Positions 9,201 through 16,833 are shown, counted from the stretch's first letter. The stretch is DNA of 38,964 nt from Pseudovibrio axinellae (GCF_900110875.1 NZ_FOFM01000020.1:1-38964); one strand, 5' to 3'. The notes: generated by a model not told the origin, from the sequence alone. Translations and numbers: made by a program.

Positions 9201-9512
9201 GTGAACTTTCTGGTAGCGCTGCGTTACCTCAACGAGATGATGTCGCTTTCCATGATGCCAGTACTGGAGCGGATTTCCTGCCGCTGCCTGTGCGTTGTGG
9301 GCAACCGTGACCAGATCATTGAGCCACGTCACTCAACGGAGATCGCGTCAGCGCTGAAGGAGGCTGAACTGGTGGAAATCGACCGGTCCGGGCACTTCCC
9401 TTACCTCACTCATCCTCATGATGTTCTTCCGGTGCTGCGGACGTTTCTTGACCGCACTCAGGCGTCCACCAGTACCGAATCAGCACAAACACTCGTGAGC
9501 GCCCATGATTGA
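3291..9512 (+). CDS. Trans-AT PKS: ACP-KS-(DH-like)-KR-ACP-thioesterase
   Basis: Domains of this 2073-residue protein, in order: ACP (about 18-85, Ser50 in GVES); KS (about 163-590) with Cys328, His463 and His503; an ACP-like stretch without a modifiable Ser (about 645-715); a post-KS linker ending near 845 (LPLYPFDHE); a region resembling a dehydratase but lacking HxxxGxxxxP (about 860-1130); KR (about 1130-1570) with GGNGTIG, Ser1457 and Tyr1470; ACP (about 1610-1680, Ser1654 in GVDSL); and a C-terminal alpha/beta-hydrolase (about 1790-2060). There is no AT, so malonyl units must come from the discrete transferase at 14403. The N-terminal ACP probably completes the carrier-less module at the end of the 26882 protein, making this the last assembly-line protein although it is encoded first. 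Oddities: the KS has EAHAPGT instead of EAHGTGT, the KR has Cys1474 where the usual Asn sits, and the hydrolase nucleophile is Cys1873 (GSCLG) with Asp2007 and His2035. Confidence 0.92.
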   Translation: MGVSSQTATPGNSAYEWVRADVVRAICKETGLSPQDMSDETSFQDVGVESVLSVAVVETLESTYGPLSKALLFEFSTVGKLTAHLVTVSGAIEEQAQESQSALVHAEKELTQTTPPTFSSEEGGIVPDVFQSISTPKPEVGDHTAKVVPTIIPAPSRKNTAEDDDAIAIVGMAGQFPDADSIESFWEHLLEGADNISVIPERLWDWQEFWEERAGHPGKSYSKWGGFLPDHRLFDPMFFRMSKLEAEAIDPQERVFLETVYLALEDAQSTRKKRDGKRCGLYVAIMWGSYQHYGSMDASAGASYATIANRASFALDLTGPSIPIDTMCSGSLTTLHMAAQSIRNGECEMAVAGGVNLTTHPNKYFVLSKTGFAAADGRCKPFSSDADGYVPSEGSGALVLKKLSDARKDGDKVYAILRSSAVNHGGAVNNLTMPNVDSQEELIETSFTGTDITPDQIGYVEAHAPGTSLGDPIEVRALSNVFGRQGMTAGDVAIGSVKSNIGHLESAAGVASVVKVIQQMRNRQLVPSIHAETRNPNINFDVSPFALQESLSAWTPVLNKTGVEEPLRAMINCFGAGGTNAHALLEAGQTRPDLALAGEDAPQLFLFSARTKTARHALLVRMRKALAAHDARHDSPRAQELAHAVYQAVAEASGVDRKHLEQDDSLSDLLNDPAKWQALPAALAQTSGVWPTTDELAGMKTVLELSELIQRIAIPDFVPAGERWERAYFQGLAKATQTGRDPQQERVAIVARDLEELKTILDELITGSEKASGYSASGTATPKDTVRLRGELTEGYVHELTANRRLEKLAKLWVKGLSVNWASAFPVSPLRVDLPLYPFDHEICWAPQERPDASWQTPRGVVTVAPGAVLDLKRSLSDDQLFFSLEKSDQYSEQIQTLAEMARLVLEGAALPAVAQIEQWADLTASSIPDSILIKRRADGGVVALAQCDGHPAAEMVVRSGYATHTVSAAPVSKMIEQAEASGGALGNQAQVVQGGVVSRLRLTREGDHAGLMQAVTDVARSLGEVGHEPLLLGQLCQITELPKEGWICLTSASEDQAGDAEQEAFIFNNEHQLVAHFSRVVYGLRPQVAPLRPQVRQFEEQWNLLPALPKRALERDRKLLVIAPTDADIQASDELFAVSQKQVITYQRKGISQLQENGHWVLNVDDMAACKACFQLFDDPDAVVFVSSSDPAMATVELSLIHALSREMIHRNLFRRSGFNFHVVTRGALMGDGAEAGEVRPSAIPGYLRTLRRETNGQIFLADFDPSSALATLPKDQAMAFWRQAGEPKATEIAVRGNSVYGPTVEEVPHGSIPSAAFSHNGVYVLFGGNGTIGQRFSLELATQYGARLVWVSRSDLTEEASAVADRIRAAGGELTHVKADVSDAAAVQETLSQVETQYGRIDGVLNLTMVRDIRRIADLPEEMMPELIKSKMEGTDNIIAACASVQPGFVLLFSSIDVFVGSVGWSAYTAACSYQVSASWKARQSSLPVHVINWGFWEGIDDDIAANLAEKGIGLLTVTDGLSATACALQSGNTAPVFTVASDEMLSRVGFKLLPKETANTAQSQSVPAPQQEAAVSIAPVFEPKAAPAPVPAQNQVQPVVVTAPVRAEPQGVEEQAGQMLGSLRNLFADILKLDPDALDPEADLLNYGVDSLIVVNIQTALEEQVGAIPTGVLLENSTLVQIAQAIARDHPEAARALLPDQPQVSTAAVAVEPAVAPQPVAQLQAPSPIRVLHQVPANDIEAFLHSYAESYDAKTLENESSEAARFVPTDDGSLQHAMVKTESGEVEVFSVGNGGTPIVMFSAVALTVPTWTPLLTSSLTQSHQLIVVHQPGYGLSAPVSECNNQRVAAITRKTLHQIGVTGPVHVFGSCLGSVPAMHFAADFPQDTASLTLFGAFHDASDLNAGDPSTMSSQEFAELAQTAVATLERDFDMVAKAEASASENSSEERDRAVAYVNACRALLMGSQKVNFLVALRYLNEMMSLSMMPVLERISCRCLCVVGNRDQIIEPRHSTEIASALKEAELVEIDRSGHFPYLTHPHDVLPVLRTFLDRTQASTSTESAQTLVSAHD

Positions 9513-11025
9513 TCTTCTGGAAAAAACAACCGTCGCCGGTTTTACCTCTCGTGAGGCCAAGAACAAGCTGGAGCGGAGCACTGCTCAAGGCCTTTGGACT
9601 GGCGAACGACTGATCGAAAGTTTGCGGGATGGTCGCAAGGTCTATCACGAAGGTGAGCTGGTGGATGTTACAAAGCATCCCAACTTCACCGCGCCGCTTT
9701 CGCATCTGGCCTCTCTTCAGGACTGGCAGCACAAGGACGGTGTTCGGGAGGCTGTGAGCTTTGAGACGGAAAGCGGAGTGCGGGCCTCCATGTCTTACGC
9801 TTTGCCGCACACCCACGAAGAGCTTGAGCAAAAGGTTGCGGCCTCTCATGAGTGGATGGCAGCGACCCACGGTTTAATGCCACGCCTGCCGGATTTCATG
9901 TCCAACGTTATGGTGGGGCTTTGGGATTTTCGTGAGCGTCTGGCTCGTGTGAACCCGGATTTTGCTGAAAGTGTTGAGGCGTACTATGCCTACTGCCGCG
10001 ACAACGACATTATCCTGACACACGCCATAGGTGACCCGCAGATGGATCGCTCGGTCAGGATAACCGAGAACCCGGATATGGCCTTGCGTGTGGTGGAGCG
10101 CAGCTCCGATGGTATTGTTGTGCGCGGAGCCAAGCAACTGGCGACCCTTGCGCCTTACTGTCATGACGCTCTGGTCTATCTGTCGCCAACGTATGCGCGG
10201 CGGGAACTGCCTGACTACGTCTGCTGGTTTTCTGTGCCGATGAATGCAGAGGGGTTGTCCATGCTGGCCCGGCCCTCCATGGCTGGTCGGCGTGCGGGAA
10301 GCCCCCACGAGCTGGCAGACAGGTTTGAAGAACACGACGCTATGATTTTCTTTGATGATGTTTTCATACCCAAAGAGCGAGTGTTCCTGCTGGATGATGC
10401 GCAGACCGCGCTGGATGGGTTCTGGCACCTGAACCGCTGGTCACTTTATGTGGGGCAAATCCGGTTTTACCACCGCTTGCGCTTCATGCTTGGGGTGGCG
10501 CGATTGGCAGCGCGGGCTATCGGAGTATCAGAGTTTCGCGAGATCAAGTCTGATCTGGGCGAGCTTGCGCAGTACTGCGAGTTGTCGCGGTTGGGGCTGA
10601 AGGCAACACTAGCTGAGAGTGACCCCACTGGCTATGGCCTTATTGCGCCGGGCTCTACCCTTGCGCTGGATACCTATGCGGCGCAAATCAGCGGGCGGCT
10701 GACAGAAATTCTGACCAAGATCAGTGGGTCTGGTTCGGTTATGCAGGCGTGCGCGGTGGACTTTGCTGATGAAGGACTTGCGGCGCTGATTGAGCGGTAC
10801 ATGCACGGCCATAAAACCTCTGCAAAGCAAAAGGCCGCGATTTTTCATCTGGTGCGCAACCTTGTGGCAGACAGCTTCGGCGGGCGCCAACACATCTATG
10901 AGCTATGGAACAGAGGCGACCCGGTACGCAACCGGATGACTCTGGCCGATGCTCTGCCTGATCTTGATCAGCTGGAGCAGAATATTCTTGAAGAATTCAG
11001 TTTTGCGGAGCCGAAAGCACAATGA
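9505..11025 (+). CDS. HpaB-type FADH2-dependent monooxygenase
   Basis: This 506-residue protein belongs to the 4-hydroxyphenylacetate 3-monooxygenase large-subunit (HpaB/PvcC) family, two-component enzymes that use reduced flavin to hydroxylate phenols ortho to the OH. Family blocks visible are DGIVVRGAKQLATLAPY, FFDDVFIPKERVF and GRQHIYELWNRGDP. Its ATG overlaps the end of the PKS gene by 8 nt, implying translational coupling. No flavin reductase partner is encoded in the window, so a general cellular reductase is probably used. The obvious substrate is the aminohydroxybenzoate ring, free or carrier-bound, but N-oxidation or action on a late intermediate cannot be excluded. Confidence 0.88.
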   Translation: MIDLLEKTTVAGFTSREAKNKLERSTAQGLWTGERLIESLRDGRKVYHEGELVDVTKHPNFTAPLSHLASLQDWQHKDGVREAVSFETESGVRASMSYALPHTHEELEQKVAASHEWMAATHGLMPRLPDFMSNVMVGLWDFRERLARVNPDFAESVEAYYAYCRDNDIILTHAIGDPQMDRSVRITENPDMALRVVERSSDGIVVRGAKQLATLAPYCHDALVYLSPTYARRELPDYVCWFSVPMNAEGLSMLARPSMAGRRAGSPHELADRFEEHDAMIFFDDVFIPKERVFLLDDAQTALDGFWHLNRWSLYVGQIRFYHRLRFMLGVARLAARAIGVSEFREIKSDLGELAQYCELSRLGLKATLAESDPTGYGLIAPGSTLALDTYAAQISGRLTEILTKISGSGSVMQACAVDFADEGLAALIERYMHGHKTSAKQKAAIFHLVRNLVADSFGGRQHIYELWNRGDPVRNRMTLADALPDLDQLEQNILEEFSFAEPKAQ

Positions 11026-12323
11026 AAATTCAGTCAATTGCGATCCCCATCTTCATTGACATGATCCTGACGTTCTCGATGTTCTTCGTCGATACGCTGT
11101 TCTTAAGTCAGATCTCTGATGAAGCTGCTGCAGGTGTTGGAACAACCATTCCTGTTTTTGTTATCTGCGTGATCCTCTTCCTCATGACTTCGCAGGGGGC
11201 TGCCAACGTTGCCAGCCAAAGGCTGGGCGCTGGTAAAGCGGAAACTCTGCCCGCTGTATATGGCGCCGCGCTTGTGATTGCGCTTGGTCTGGGCGTTGTG
11301 GTTGTGTTTGTTGTTTCAGGCCTCATGCCACTTGTTTTTTCTCAACTGGGCATGCCCGGAGATACAGGTTCTTTTGCTGGCATCTACCTGCGTTTTATCT
11401 CCATTGCGCTGGTGTTTTATGGCCTGCGGACTGTGATAGGTGCAGTCTGCATGACGCAAGGCAGGCCAGACATAAACATGTATGTTGGCATCACTTCGGC
11501 AGCGCTTAACATTCCGCTCAACTTCTTCTTCATGTTCTCATTGGGGCTTGGAATTTACGGCGTTATTCTGGCTACGATACTGGCTCAGGTGGTTGCGGTT
11601 GCTCTGGGTGCCTTCTTCATCTTTGCAAGGTTGAAGGTGCGGATCTCGCCTGTTGCAGCATTTACGCAAGGTGCAAACACCATAAAGGTTGCTCTTCGCT
11701 TTGGCCTGCCTGCTGCTGTTCAACCAATATCAGCTGAGCTGTTGATGCTTGCAGTTGCTTTCGCCGCCGTTCAGCTGGGAACTGTGGAGATGGCAGCCCG
11801 TATCTACGTGATGAACTTCATGACCATAGCAATCTGTTGGTCTTCTGCGTGGTCAATCGGCAATCAGATTGTGCTTGCTGGTGCCGTTGGTGGTGGCAAC
11901 CACGACGGCGCACATGAACTGATGCACCGCCATCTCTTAAAGGGTGTTCTTTCAACGCTGTTGATTGTGGCTGTGCTTTGGGCATTCGGGAAACCGCTGC
12001 TGGGGCTGTTTACTCAATCTCCTGAGATCATTCAACTGGGCCTGGTCCTGATGGCCCTCAGCCTTATCCATGAGCCGCTCAAAGCTGCGGCAATGATCAT
12101 CTCCTTCAGCCTGAAGGCCAGTGGGGATACAGTGTACCCTGCACAAGTTTCCGTGGCTGTTAACTGGCTGATTTCGTTGCCGGTTGCCTACCTTCTGGCC
12201 TTCGAGAGCGGGTTGGGAATCGTCGGGTTATGGCTGGCGCTTATTCTTGATGAGCTGTTGCGCAGCACGATCAACTACCTCAGATGGCGCAAGGGTGGAT
12301 GGCGACAGCTTGAAACCGCCTAG
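11022..12323 (+). CDS. MATE-family multidrug/product exporter
   Basis: A 433-residue, highly hydrophobic protein with about 12 predicted membrane segments and two homologous halves, as in MATE cation-coupled antiporters. Typical features are the start directly in TM1, the TQGRPDINMYVGITSAALNIPLN-type loop region (cut here to TQGRPDINMYVG and LNIPLNFFF), and LKASGDTVYPAQV in the second half. The ATG overlaps the monooxygenase stop (ATGA). Located in the inner membrane inside the operon, it is the only transporter present and so the best candidate for product export and self-protection. Confidence 0.9.
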   Translation: MKIQSIAIPIFIDMILTFSMFFVDTLFLSQISDEAAAGVGTTIPVFVICVILFLMTSQGAANVASQRLGAGKAETLPAVYGAALVIALGLGVVVVFVVSGLMPLVFSQLGMPGDTGSFAGIYLRFISIALVFYGLRTVIGAVCMTQGRPDINMYVGITSAALNIPLNFFFMFSLGLGIYGVILATILAQVVAVALGAFFIFARLKVRISPVAAFTQGANTIKVALRFGLPAAVQPISAELLMLAVAFAAVQLGTVEMAARIYVMNFMTIAICWSSAWSIGNQIVLAGAVGGGNHDGAHELMHRHLLKGVLSTLLIVAVLWAFGKPLLGLFTQSPEIIQLGLVLMALSLIHEPLKAAAMIISFSLKASGDTVYPAQVSVAVNWLISLPVAYLLAFESGLGIVGLWLALILDELLRSTINYLRWRKGGWRQLETA

Positions 12324-12367
12324 ACCGCGTTTTCCATATGGACACATGAAACCGGAAAGTGATTTGC

Positions 12368-13600
12368 ATGCAAAAGCTTCTTGTCAAAAAAGAACAGCCG
12401 TCGATGGTAACACGCGCCTCAGCAAAACGGGATCAGGGGTGGAACCGTTCCACTGCATTGCTGCCCGACCTTTGGTACGACACGCGCGGAATTGCTAATG
12501 CCTTTGATGCGGACAGCGTTTTCTCGCGTGCTGCACGTGAGCACTATAGTGGTGTTCTTGTGGATGCGGCACAGCTGGATAAGGTGGCATCTCCACAATT
12601 TGACAGGTTGTTGAAAGTGGTTGCCGTGTCTAACTCAGAAGACATTGCCGCTGTCAAAAAACTGGGTGGCGCGAAATCTGAGTCCTACGTAATCATGCAC
12701 CAAGATGCTGAGATGCTGGCGCAAGCAAAAAAGGCAAAGCTGCGCAATTGTCGCGATATCAACGTAGTGGACCGCGCGACGTTGGAGGCCTCCTGCCAAA
12801 ACAGCGCTGGCACGGATTTTCTATCCGTCAGTTTTAAAGATCCGACGAACATACCACTGGAGCTGGTGGTTGCAGAATCGCAGGATTCACCTCTGGTCGT
12901 GCTCAAACATATCCCTGACCCCGATAACATTGATGATGCGCTGAACTCTCTGTGCGTAATGGAGTTTGGGGTTGAGGGGCTGGTGTACTCTCCGCGCTCC
13001 CATGCAGTGTTGGATCGGCTCAACGCATGGTTGACCGAGCGCCAGCGGTCAGAACTAAAACTGGAGGCGGCAACGGTTGAAAGTTCCGTTCCCGTTGGGA
13101 TGGGCATTCGCAGCTGTATTGATGTTGCCACGCTGTTCACCGACAGGGAGGGAATGCTGATCGGCCTGACATCGTCTGGCGGCATCATGTCGTGTCCTGA
13201 GGTGTTTGACCTGCCCTACATGGACTTGCGGCCTTTCCGGGTAAACGCTGGCAGCACCGCAAGTTATGTCTACGGCATGAACAACAGAACCAACTACATG
13301 TCCGAGCTGCGTGCAGGGTCGCAGGCAATGATCGTTGGACATGACGGCAAGGTATACAAAGCGCCGATCTCGCGCATGAAAACGGAGCGCCGTCCGTTAC
13401 GGCTGATCACTGCCCGGTTCGACAGCGGTGTGGAGGTTTCTGTGATGATGCAGGATGACTGGCATGTCCGCCTTTATTCAGCAGATGGCAGCCCCCGGAA
13501 CCTGACTGAAATTGCCGTTGGTGAAAAGCTGATGGCGTATCAGGCGCAGCCCGGTCGTCATGTAGGTGTTCCAGTAAACGAGTTTATCGAAGAACGATGA
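12368..13600 (+). CDS. 3-dehydroquinate synthase II homologue (GriH-like)
   Basis: This 410-residue protein matches the archaeal-type DHQ synthase II family (MJ1249), not bacterial AroB. Diagnostic blocks are VGMGIRSCIDVATLF, GMLIGLTSSGGIMS, LRPFRVNAGSTASYVYG, YMSELRAGSQ and MKTERRPLRLITA. In bacteria such homologues occur as GriH, which with the aldolase GriI forms 3-amino-4-hydroxybenzoate; that aldolase partner is encoded at 15964. I chose the ATG at 12368 because GGAAAG lies 8 bases upstream, although an in-frame GTG exists at 12359. Its stop overlaps the next ATG by 4 nt. Presence in a biosynthetic operon with the aldolase argues for aromatic-precursor supply rather than the shikimate pathway. 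Confidence 0.9.
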   Translation: MQKLLVKKEQPSMVTRASAKRDQGWNRSTALLPDLWYDTRGIANAFDADSVFSRAAREHYSGVLVDAAQLDKVASPQFDRLLKVVAVSNSEDIAAVKKLGGAKSESYVIMHQDAEMLAQAKKAKLRNCRDINVVDRATLEASCQNSAGTDFLSVSFKDPTNIPLELVVAESQDSPLVVLKHIPDPDNIDDALNSLCVMEFGVEGLVYSPRSHAVLDRLNAWLTERQRSELKLEAATVESSVPVGMGIRSCIDVATLFTDREGMLIGLTSSGGIMSCPEVFDLPYMDLRPFRVNAGSTASYVYGMNNRTNYMSELRAGSQAMIVGHDGKVYKAPISRMKTERRPLRLITARFDSGVEVSVMMQDDWHVRLYSADGSPRNLTEIAVGEKLMAYQAQPGRHVGVPVNEFIEER

Positions 13601-14406
13601 TAGAAACCGGTACATATCTTTCTGCGCCGCGTGTCGCTGAACAGACCAATCCATGGGTTGGTCTTCACCGACCTGCGACGGCGTCTCAGGCGCAGATTGT
13701 TATTGCCCCCTATGCAGGAGGCAATGCCTCCGGGTTCTTCTCATGGATGAAAGAGGTTGGAGCTGAAGACTGGCTGGACGTCATCATTTTGCAACCCCCC
13801 GGCCGTGGCGCTCGCCATCGCGAGGAGCCGGTCAGCTCTTTGGAAGCGTATGCAGAGCAAGTTGCAGATTTGCTGGTGCAAAGCCAATCCGGTCTGCCTG
13901 TTTTCCTGATGGGCTATTCCATGGGCGCTATTGTCTGCCATCTTGTTTCGCAGCGGCTTTTTGCTTTGGGCGCTGCCCTGCCAAAAGGATTGATTGTGGC
14001 AGCGCGAAAGGCACCGCAATACCAACGAACATCAGGAGGTGGGCCGCTTACCCGTGATCAGATTCTGGCGCGGCTCAAAAGGTTGCAGGGCACACCAGAG
14101 GCTCTTTTGAACAATCGGGAGATGCTGGACCCATATCTTGATAGCATCTCCGCAGAGTTTCACATCGTCGACAATTTCGTTCCACGGCCTTCGCGCTCGT
14201 TGCCCATACCGGTGGCAGCTATTTCCGGGCTGGATGACCCTGAAACCCCGCTGATGGAGGTGTTCGGGTGGCGTCAGCACAGCTCAGCCGAGTTTGAAGC
14301 TCATTTCATCGAAGGCGGTCACTTTTTCATGAACTCAAACCGCGCAGAATTCATTGACCTCGCATTGCGCTTTATTCGCAAACACAAACAAGGAGCTACA
14401 CCATGA
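13597..14406 (+). CDS. Type II (editing) thioesterase
   Basis: A 269-residue alpha/beta-hydrolase of the GrsT/RifR type. It has the GYSMGA nucleophile elbow (Ser108), an aspartate-containing SGLDDPETP segment and EGGHFF with His242, plus an N-terminal VIAPYAGGNASGF block typical of type II thioesterases. Such enzymes remove stalled or wrong acyl groups from carrier domains. It overlaps the preceding and following genes by 4 nt each, so it is translationally coupled to the precursor enzyme and to the acyltransferase. It uses a normal Ser, unlike the Cys in the integrated thioesterase of the first PKS. Confidence 0.93.
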   Translation: MIETGTYLSAPRVAEQTNPWVGLHRPATASQAQIVIAPYAGGNASGFFSWMKEVGAEDWLDVIILQPPGRGARHREEPVSSLEAYAEQVADLLVQSQSGLPVFLMGYSMGAIVCHLVSQRLFALGAALPKGLIVAARKAPQYQRTSGGGPLTRDQILARLKRLQGTPEALLNNREMLDPYLDSISAEFHIVDNFVPRPSRSLPIPVAAISGLDDPETPLMEVFGWRQHSSAEFEAHFIEGGHFFMNSNRAEFIDLALRFIRKHKQGATP

Positions 14407-15281
14407 TCACCTTTGTGTTTCCAGGGCAAGGGGCTCAATACAGTGGTATGGGTCAGGCTCTTATGGATCATTTTCCGCAGGAGCTTGCCACGGCAGACCG
14501 CATTATCGGCGGGTCGGCACGGACGCTTTGCTCATCAGACGATGCTGTTTTGCGGCAAACGGAAAATACTCAGCCTGCGCTTTACCTGATCAATGCGCTA
14601 TTCCTCAAGAATGCTCAGCGTATGGGGCTCCACCCCAGCATGACTGCGGGACACTCGCTGGGGGAGTTGAACGCGCTGCAAGCTGCAGGCGTATTCGACT
14701 TTGAAACCGGTTTGCGCATTGCTGTTGAACGCGGAAAGGCGATGGGCTCTGCGGAGGAAAATCCGTTTCAAGGGGGGATGGTGGCTGCAACCTCCGTCTC
14801 GGATCTGGCTAAGCTGGAAGCCTTTATGGCCTCACAGTTTCCCGAGTTTGATATTGCGACCCGCAATTCTCCCAGTCAGGTCGGCCTTTCTGGCCCACGG
14901 GAGAAGCTGAAAGAGCTTTGCGAAGCTCTGCATGCGGAGGGGCTGGCACGGGCTATTGTGCTCAATGTCGGGTGTGCCTTTCACAGTCGCTATATCGAGC
15001 CGTCGACGCATCGGTTTCGCAACTGGCTGGAGACTGCTCCGCTCCAGATTGAGGCTCCGCGATTCGACGTAATTTCAAATGTGACGGCTGCACCCTTCCC
15101 AAAGGAGAGGCAAGAAATCATAGAACTTCTCGTACAATCCCTTATTTCTCCTGTTCGCTGGCTGGAAACTGTGCAGACCATTGCACAGCGTGGCCATGTC
15201 CTGTTTCATGAGTTGGGCCCACGCTCTGTGCTCACGCATCTTATCAAAGATGTGTTTGCAGCAGAAAGGGCGGAAAGCTGA
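14403..15281 (+). CDS. Discrete malonyl-CoA:ACP acyltransferase (trans-AT)
   Basis: A 292-residue FabD-type acyltransferase that should load extender units onto the AT-less PKS modules. It has the FPGQGAQYSGMG oxyanion loop, AGHSLGE with nucleophile Ser85, and GCAFHS with His194; the AFHS motif fits malonyl rather than methylmalonyl specificity. It sits between the editing thioesterase (4-nt overlap) and the SAP-like gene (13 nt away). It is the only acyltransferase in the window, so all KS modules presumably share it. Confidence 0.93.
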   Translation: MITFVFPGQGAQYSGMGQALMDHFPQELATADRIIGGSARTLCSSDDAVLRQTENTQPALYLINALFLKNAQRMGLHPSMTAGHSLGELNALQAAGVFDFETGLRIAVERGKAMGSAEENPFQGGMVAATSVSDLAKLEAFMASQFPEFDIATRNSPSQVGLSGPREKLKELCEALHAEGLARAIVLNVGCAFHSRYIEPSTHRFRNWLETAPLQIEAPRFDVISNVTAAPFPKERQEIIELLVQSLISPVRWLETVQTIAQRGHVLFHELGPRSVLTHLIKDVFAAERAES

Positions 15282-15294
15282 TGAAAGGATACTT

Positions 15295-15945
15295 ATGACT
15301 GTTGTTGCAAAAAATTTTGTCCAGGAGGCAAGTGGCCAGCCCAAACTGCACCCTGGAATGTCTGTCGAGGAGTTTGATGGCGGGTATTTCTACGCAGCTG
15401 ACCTTAAAGAGTTCGCCCGGGAGATCGGCATAAGTGTCGGCAACTTTCGCAAGATCGAATTGGAAGAGCTGATACGGGAATACTTGCAGACGGGCGTTGT
15501 GCCGAGCCGCAAACCCGTGCCTCCACGCAAGGCCGGGGCAGAGCGCGACGAGCTGCGCGCCGACAATCCGATTGTCAATTATGTGGGAGATCGCAAAACC
15601 AAAGCGTTCCTATACGAGCTGATTGCAGACAAAGCAGAAGGACTCCGAGATAAATCTGGCCAATGGTACTGGCTAAATGACTGGCGCCGCAAACAACAAG
15701 AAGCCAACCAGCGGTTTACTTATCAGGATCTTGCGGACCGCCTTTACGAGCTGATGACAACGAAGGGCCGTCTGCCCCAGATCCCATCTGCGCGCATGAA
15801 CAATTTTATTACCGATTTTCGTAATGACCCCGCCAATGCTGGCGTACCGCGAGCAGAGATTTTGGAGGCGTGGGAGGTCCTGAAGCGCCAACCGGGCCCG
15901 AATACCTACGAGGAATACCTGAACTCAGTAAGACTAAAGAATTAA
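15295..15945 (+). CDS. SAP-like domain protein, function unknown
   Basis: A 216-residue soluble, charged protein. Residues about 35-65 (FAREIGIS, then RKIELEELIREYL) resemble the helix-extension-helix of SAP-like domains, followed by a basic proline-rich linker (PSRKPVPPRK). The C-terminal part contains FTYQDLADRLYELM and a terminal helical region ending in TYEEYLNS. The ATG at 15295 is preceded by AAAGGA at 15284-15289, a good spacing; upstream in-frame codons would overlap the acyltransferase and are not needed. It could bind nucleic acid or be a structural or regulatory partner. I do not know any role for it in polyketide assembly. Confidence 0.75.
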   Translation: MTVVAKNFVQEASGQPKLHPGMSVEEFDGGYFYAADLKEFAREIGISVGNFRKIELEELIREYLQTGVVPSRKPVPPRKAGAERDELRADNPIVNYVGDRKTKAFLYELIADKAEGLRDKSGQWYWLNDWRRKQQEANQRFTYQDLADRLYELMTTKGRLPQIPSARMNNFITDFRNDPANAGVPRAEILEAWEVLKRQPGPNTYEEYLNSVRLKN

Positions 15946-15963
15946 ACCCCAGGGAGTTGCCAA

Positions 15964-16833
15964 ATGGAAACCGGCCTGAAACGACGTCTGGCAAGGTTGC
16001 AAAATACCAAAAGTGAGAGATCGCTTTTCATTGCAATGGATCATGGTTTTACCACTGGTCCTCTGCCCGGCTTTGAACACTACCGTCTTGCCCGTAAATG
16101 GGCGGGCCACTCGGCGATTGACGGTTTGTTGATGCACAAAGGTGCTCTGAAGGCCTTTACCAATTACGATATGGCTCTTCCCAAGTCTGTTATTTTGCAG
16201 GCCAATGGGATGTCAAAACATGCTGCGAACCCCTCTGATAAACCTATGATGGTTGAGGTGGAAGACGCGTTGCGGTTGGGCGCTGATGCTATCAGTGTGG
16301 AATTTTCAGCACAGCTGAGCAGCTTTGGCGACAACCTGAAGGACATTTCAGCTCAGATCAATGCAGCGGACCGCATGAACCTGCCGGTTATGGTGATGCT
16401 GGGGATTAATCAGGCTCCCAGTGAGAGTGAAGCCTGGGTTAAACTCCACCGGGATGTTACGCGGGCGCTGATTGAAATTGGCGCTTCCATCATAAAACTA
16501 CGCCAGCCTCCTCATGCGGATGATTGGGAGGCGATGCTGGACGGGCTGCATCAGGACGTTCGTATCGTGATGGCTGGTGGTAGCCGGGATTCTGACGAGA
16601 CTGTTTTGAAGCGTGCGCGGATTGGCCTGAAGGCTGGAGCCGCAGGCATGTGCATTGGTCGTAACGTATTCCAGAACGGGCAGCCTAACGACTTTATCGA
16701 TAGTCTGGCTGATGTACTCAACACGGTGGATCCCGCTGAGCAAACTGTCTCCGTTGATATTTTCGATCCGAAGTTCCGCAGTAAAGCGGGAGAGGCGCGG
16801 ATCAGCAATGAACTTGTTGGAGAGCCGCTATGA
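15964..16833 (+). CDS. Class I aldolase, DhnA/LsrF type (GriI-like)
   Basis: A 289-residue TIM-barrel aldolase of the FbaB/LsrF/2-amino-3,7-dideoxy-heptulosonate synthase group. Recognisable parts are the N-terminal FIAMDHGF, DAISVEF, the Schiff-base strand with Lys178 (GASIIKL), MAGGSRDS and GAAGMCIGRNVFQ. In grixazone-type pathways GriI condenses aspartate semialdehyde with DHAP, and the GriH homologue aromatises the C7 product to 3-amino-4-hydroxybenzoate; both homologues are in this operon. AGGGAG at 15952-15957 supports the ATG. The residues after Lys178 (RQPPHADDW) differ from the YYTGD-like continuation of many relatives, so substrate may differ. Its stop overlaps the ligase start. Confidence 0.87.
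   Translation: METGLKRRLARLQNTKSERSLFIAMDHGFTTGPLPGFEHYRLARKWAGHSAIDGLLMHKGALKAFTNYDMALPKSVILQANGMSKHAANPSDKPMMVEVEDALRLGADAISVEFSAQLSSFGDNLKDISAQINAADRMNLPVMVMLGINQAPSESEAWVKLHRDVTRALIEIGASIIKLRQPPHADDWEAMLDGLHQDVRIVMAGGSRDSDETVLKRARIGLKAGAAGMCIGRNVFQNGQPNDFIDSLADVLNTVDPAEQTVSVDIFDPKFRSKAGEARISNELVGEPL

Noticed and set aside
15181-15294. Longer N-terminus for the SAP-like protein
   Set aside because: The frame extends upstream but overlaps the acyltransferase by 101 bases; the ATG at 15295 has a well-spaced AAAGGA.
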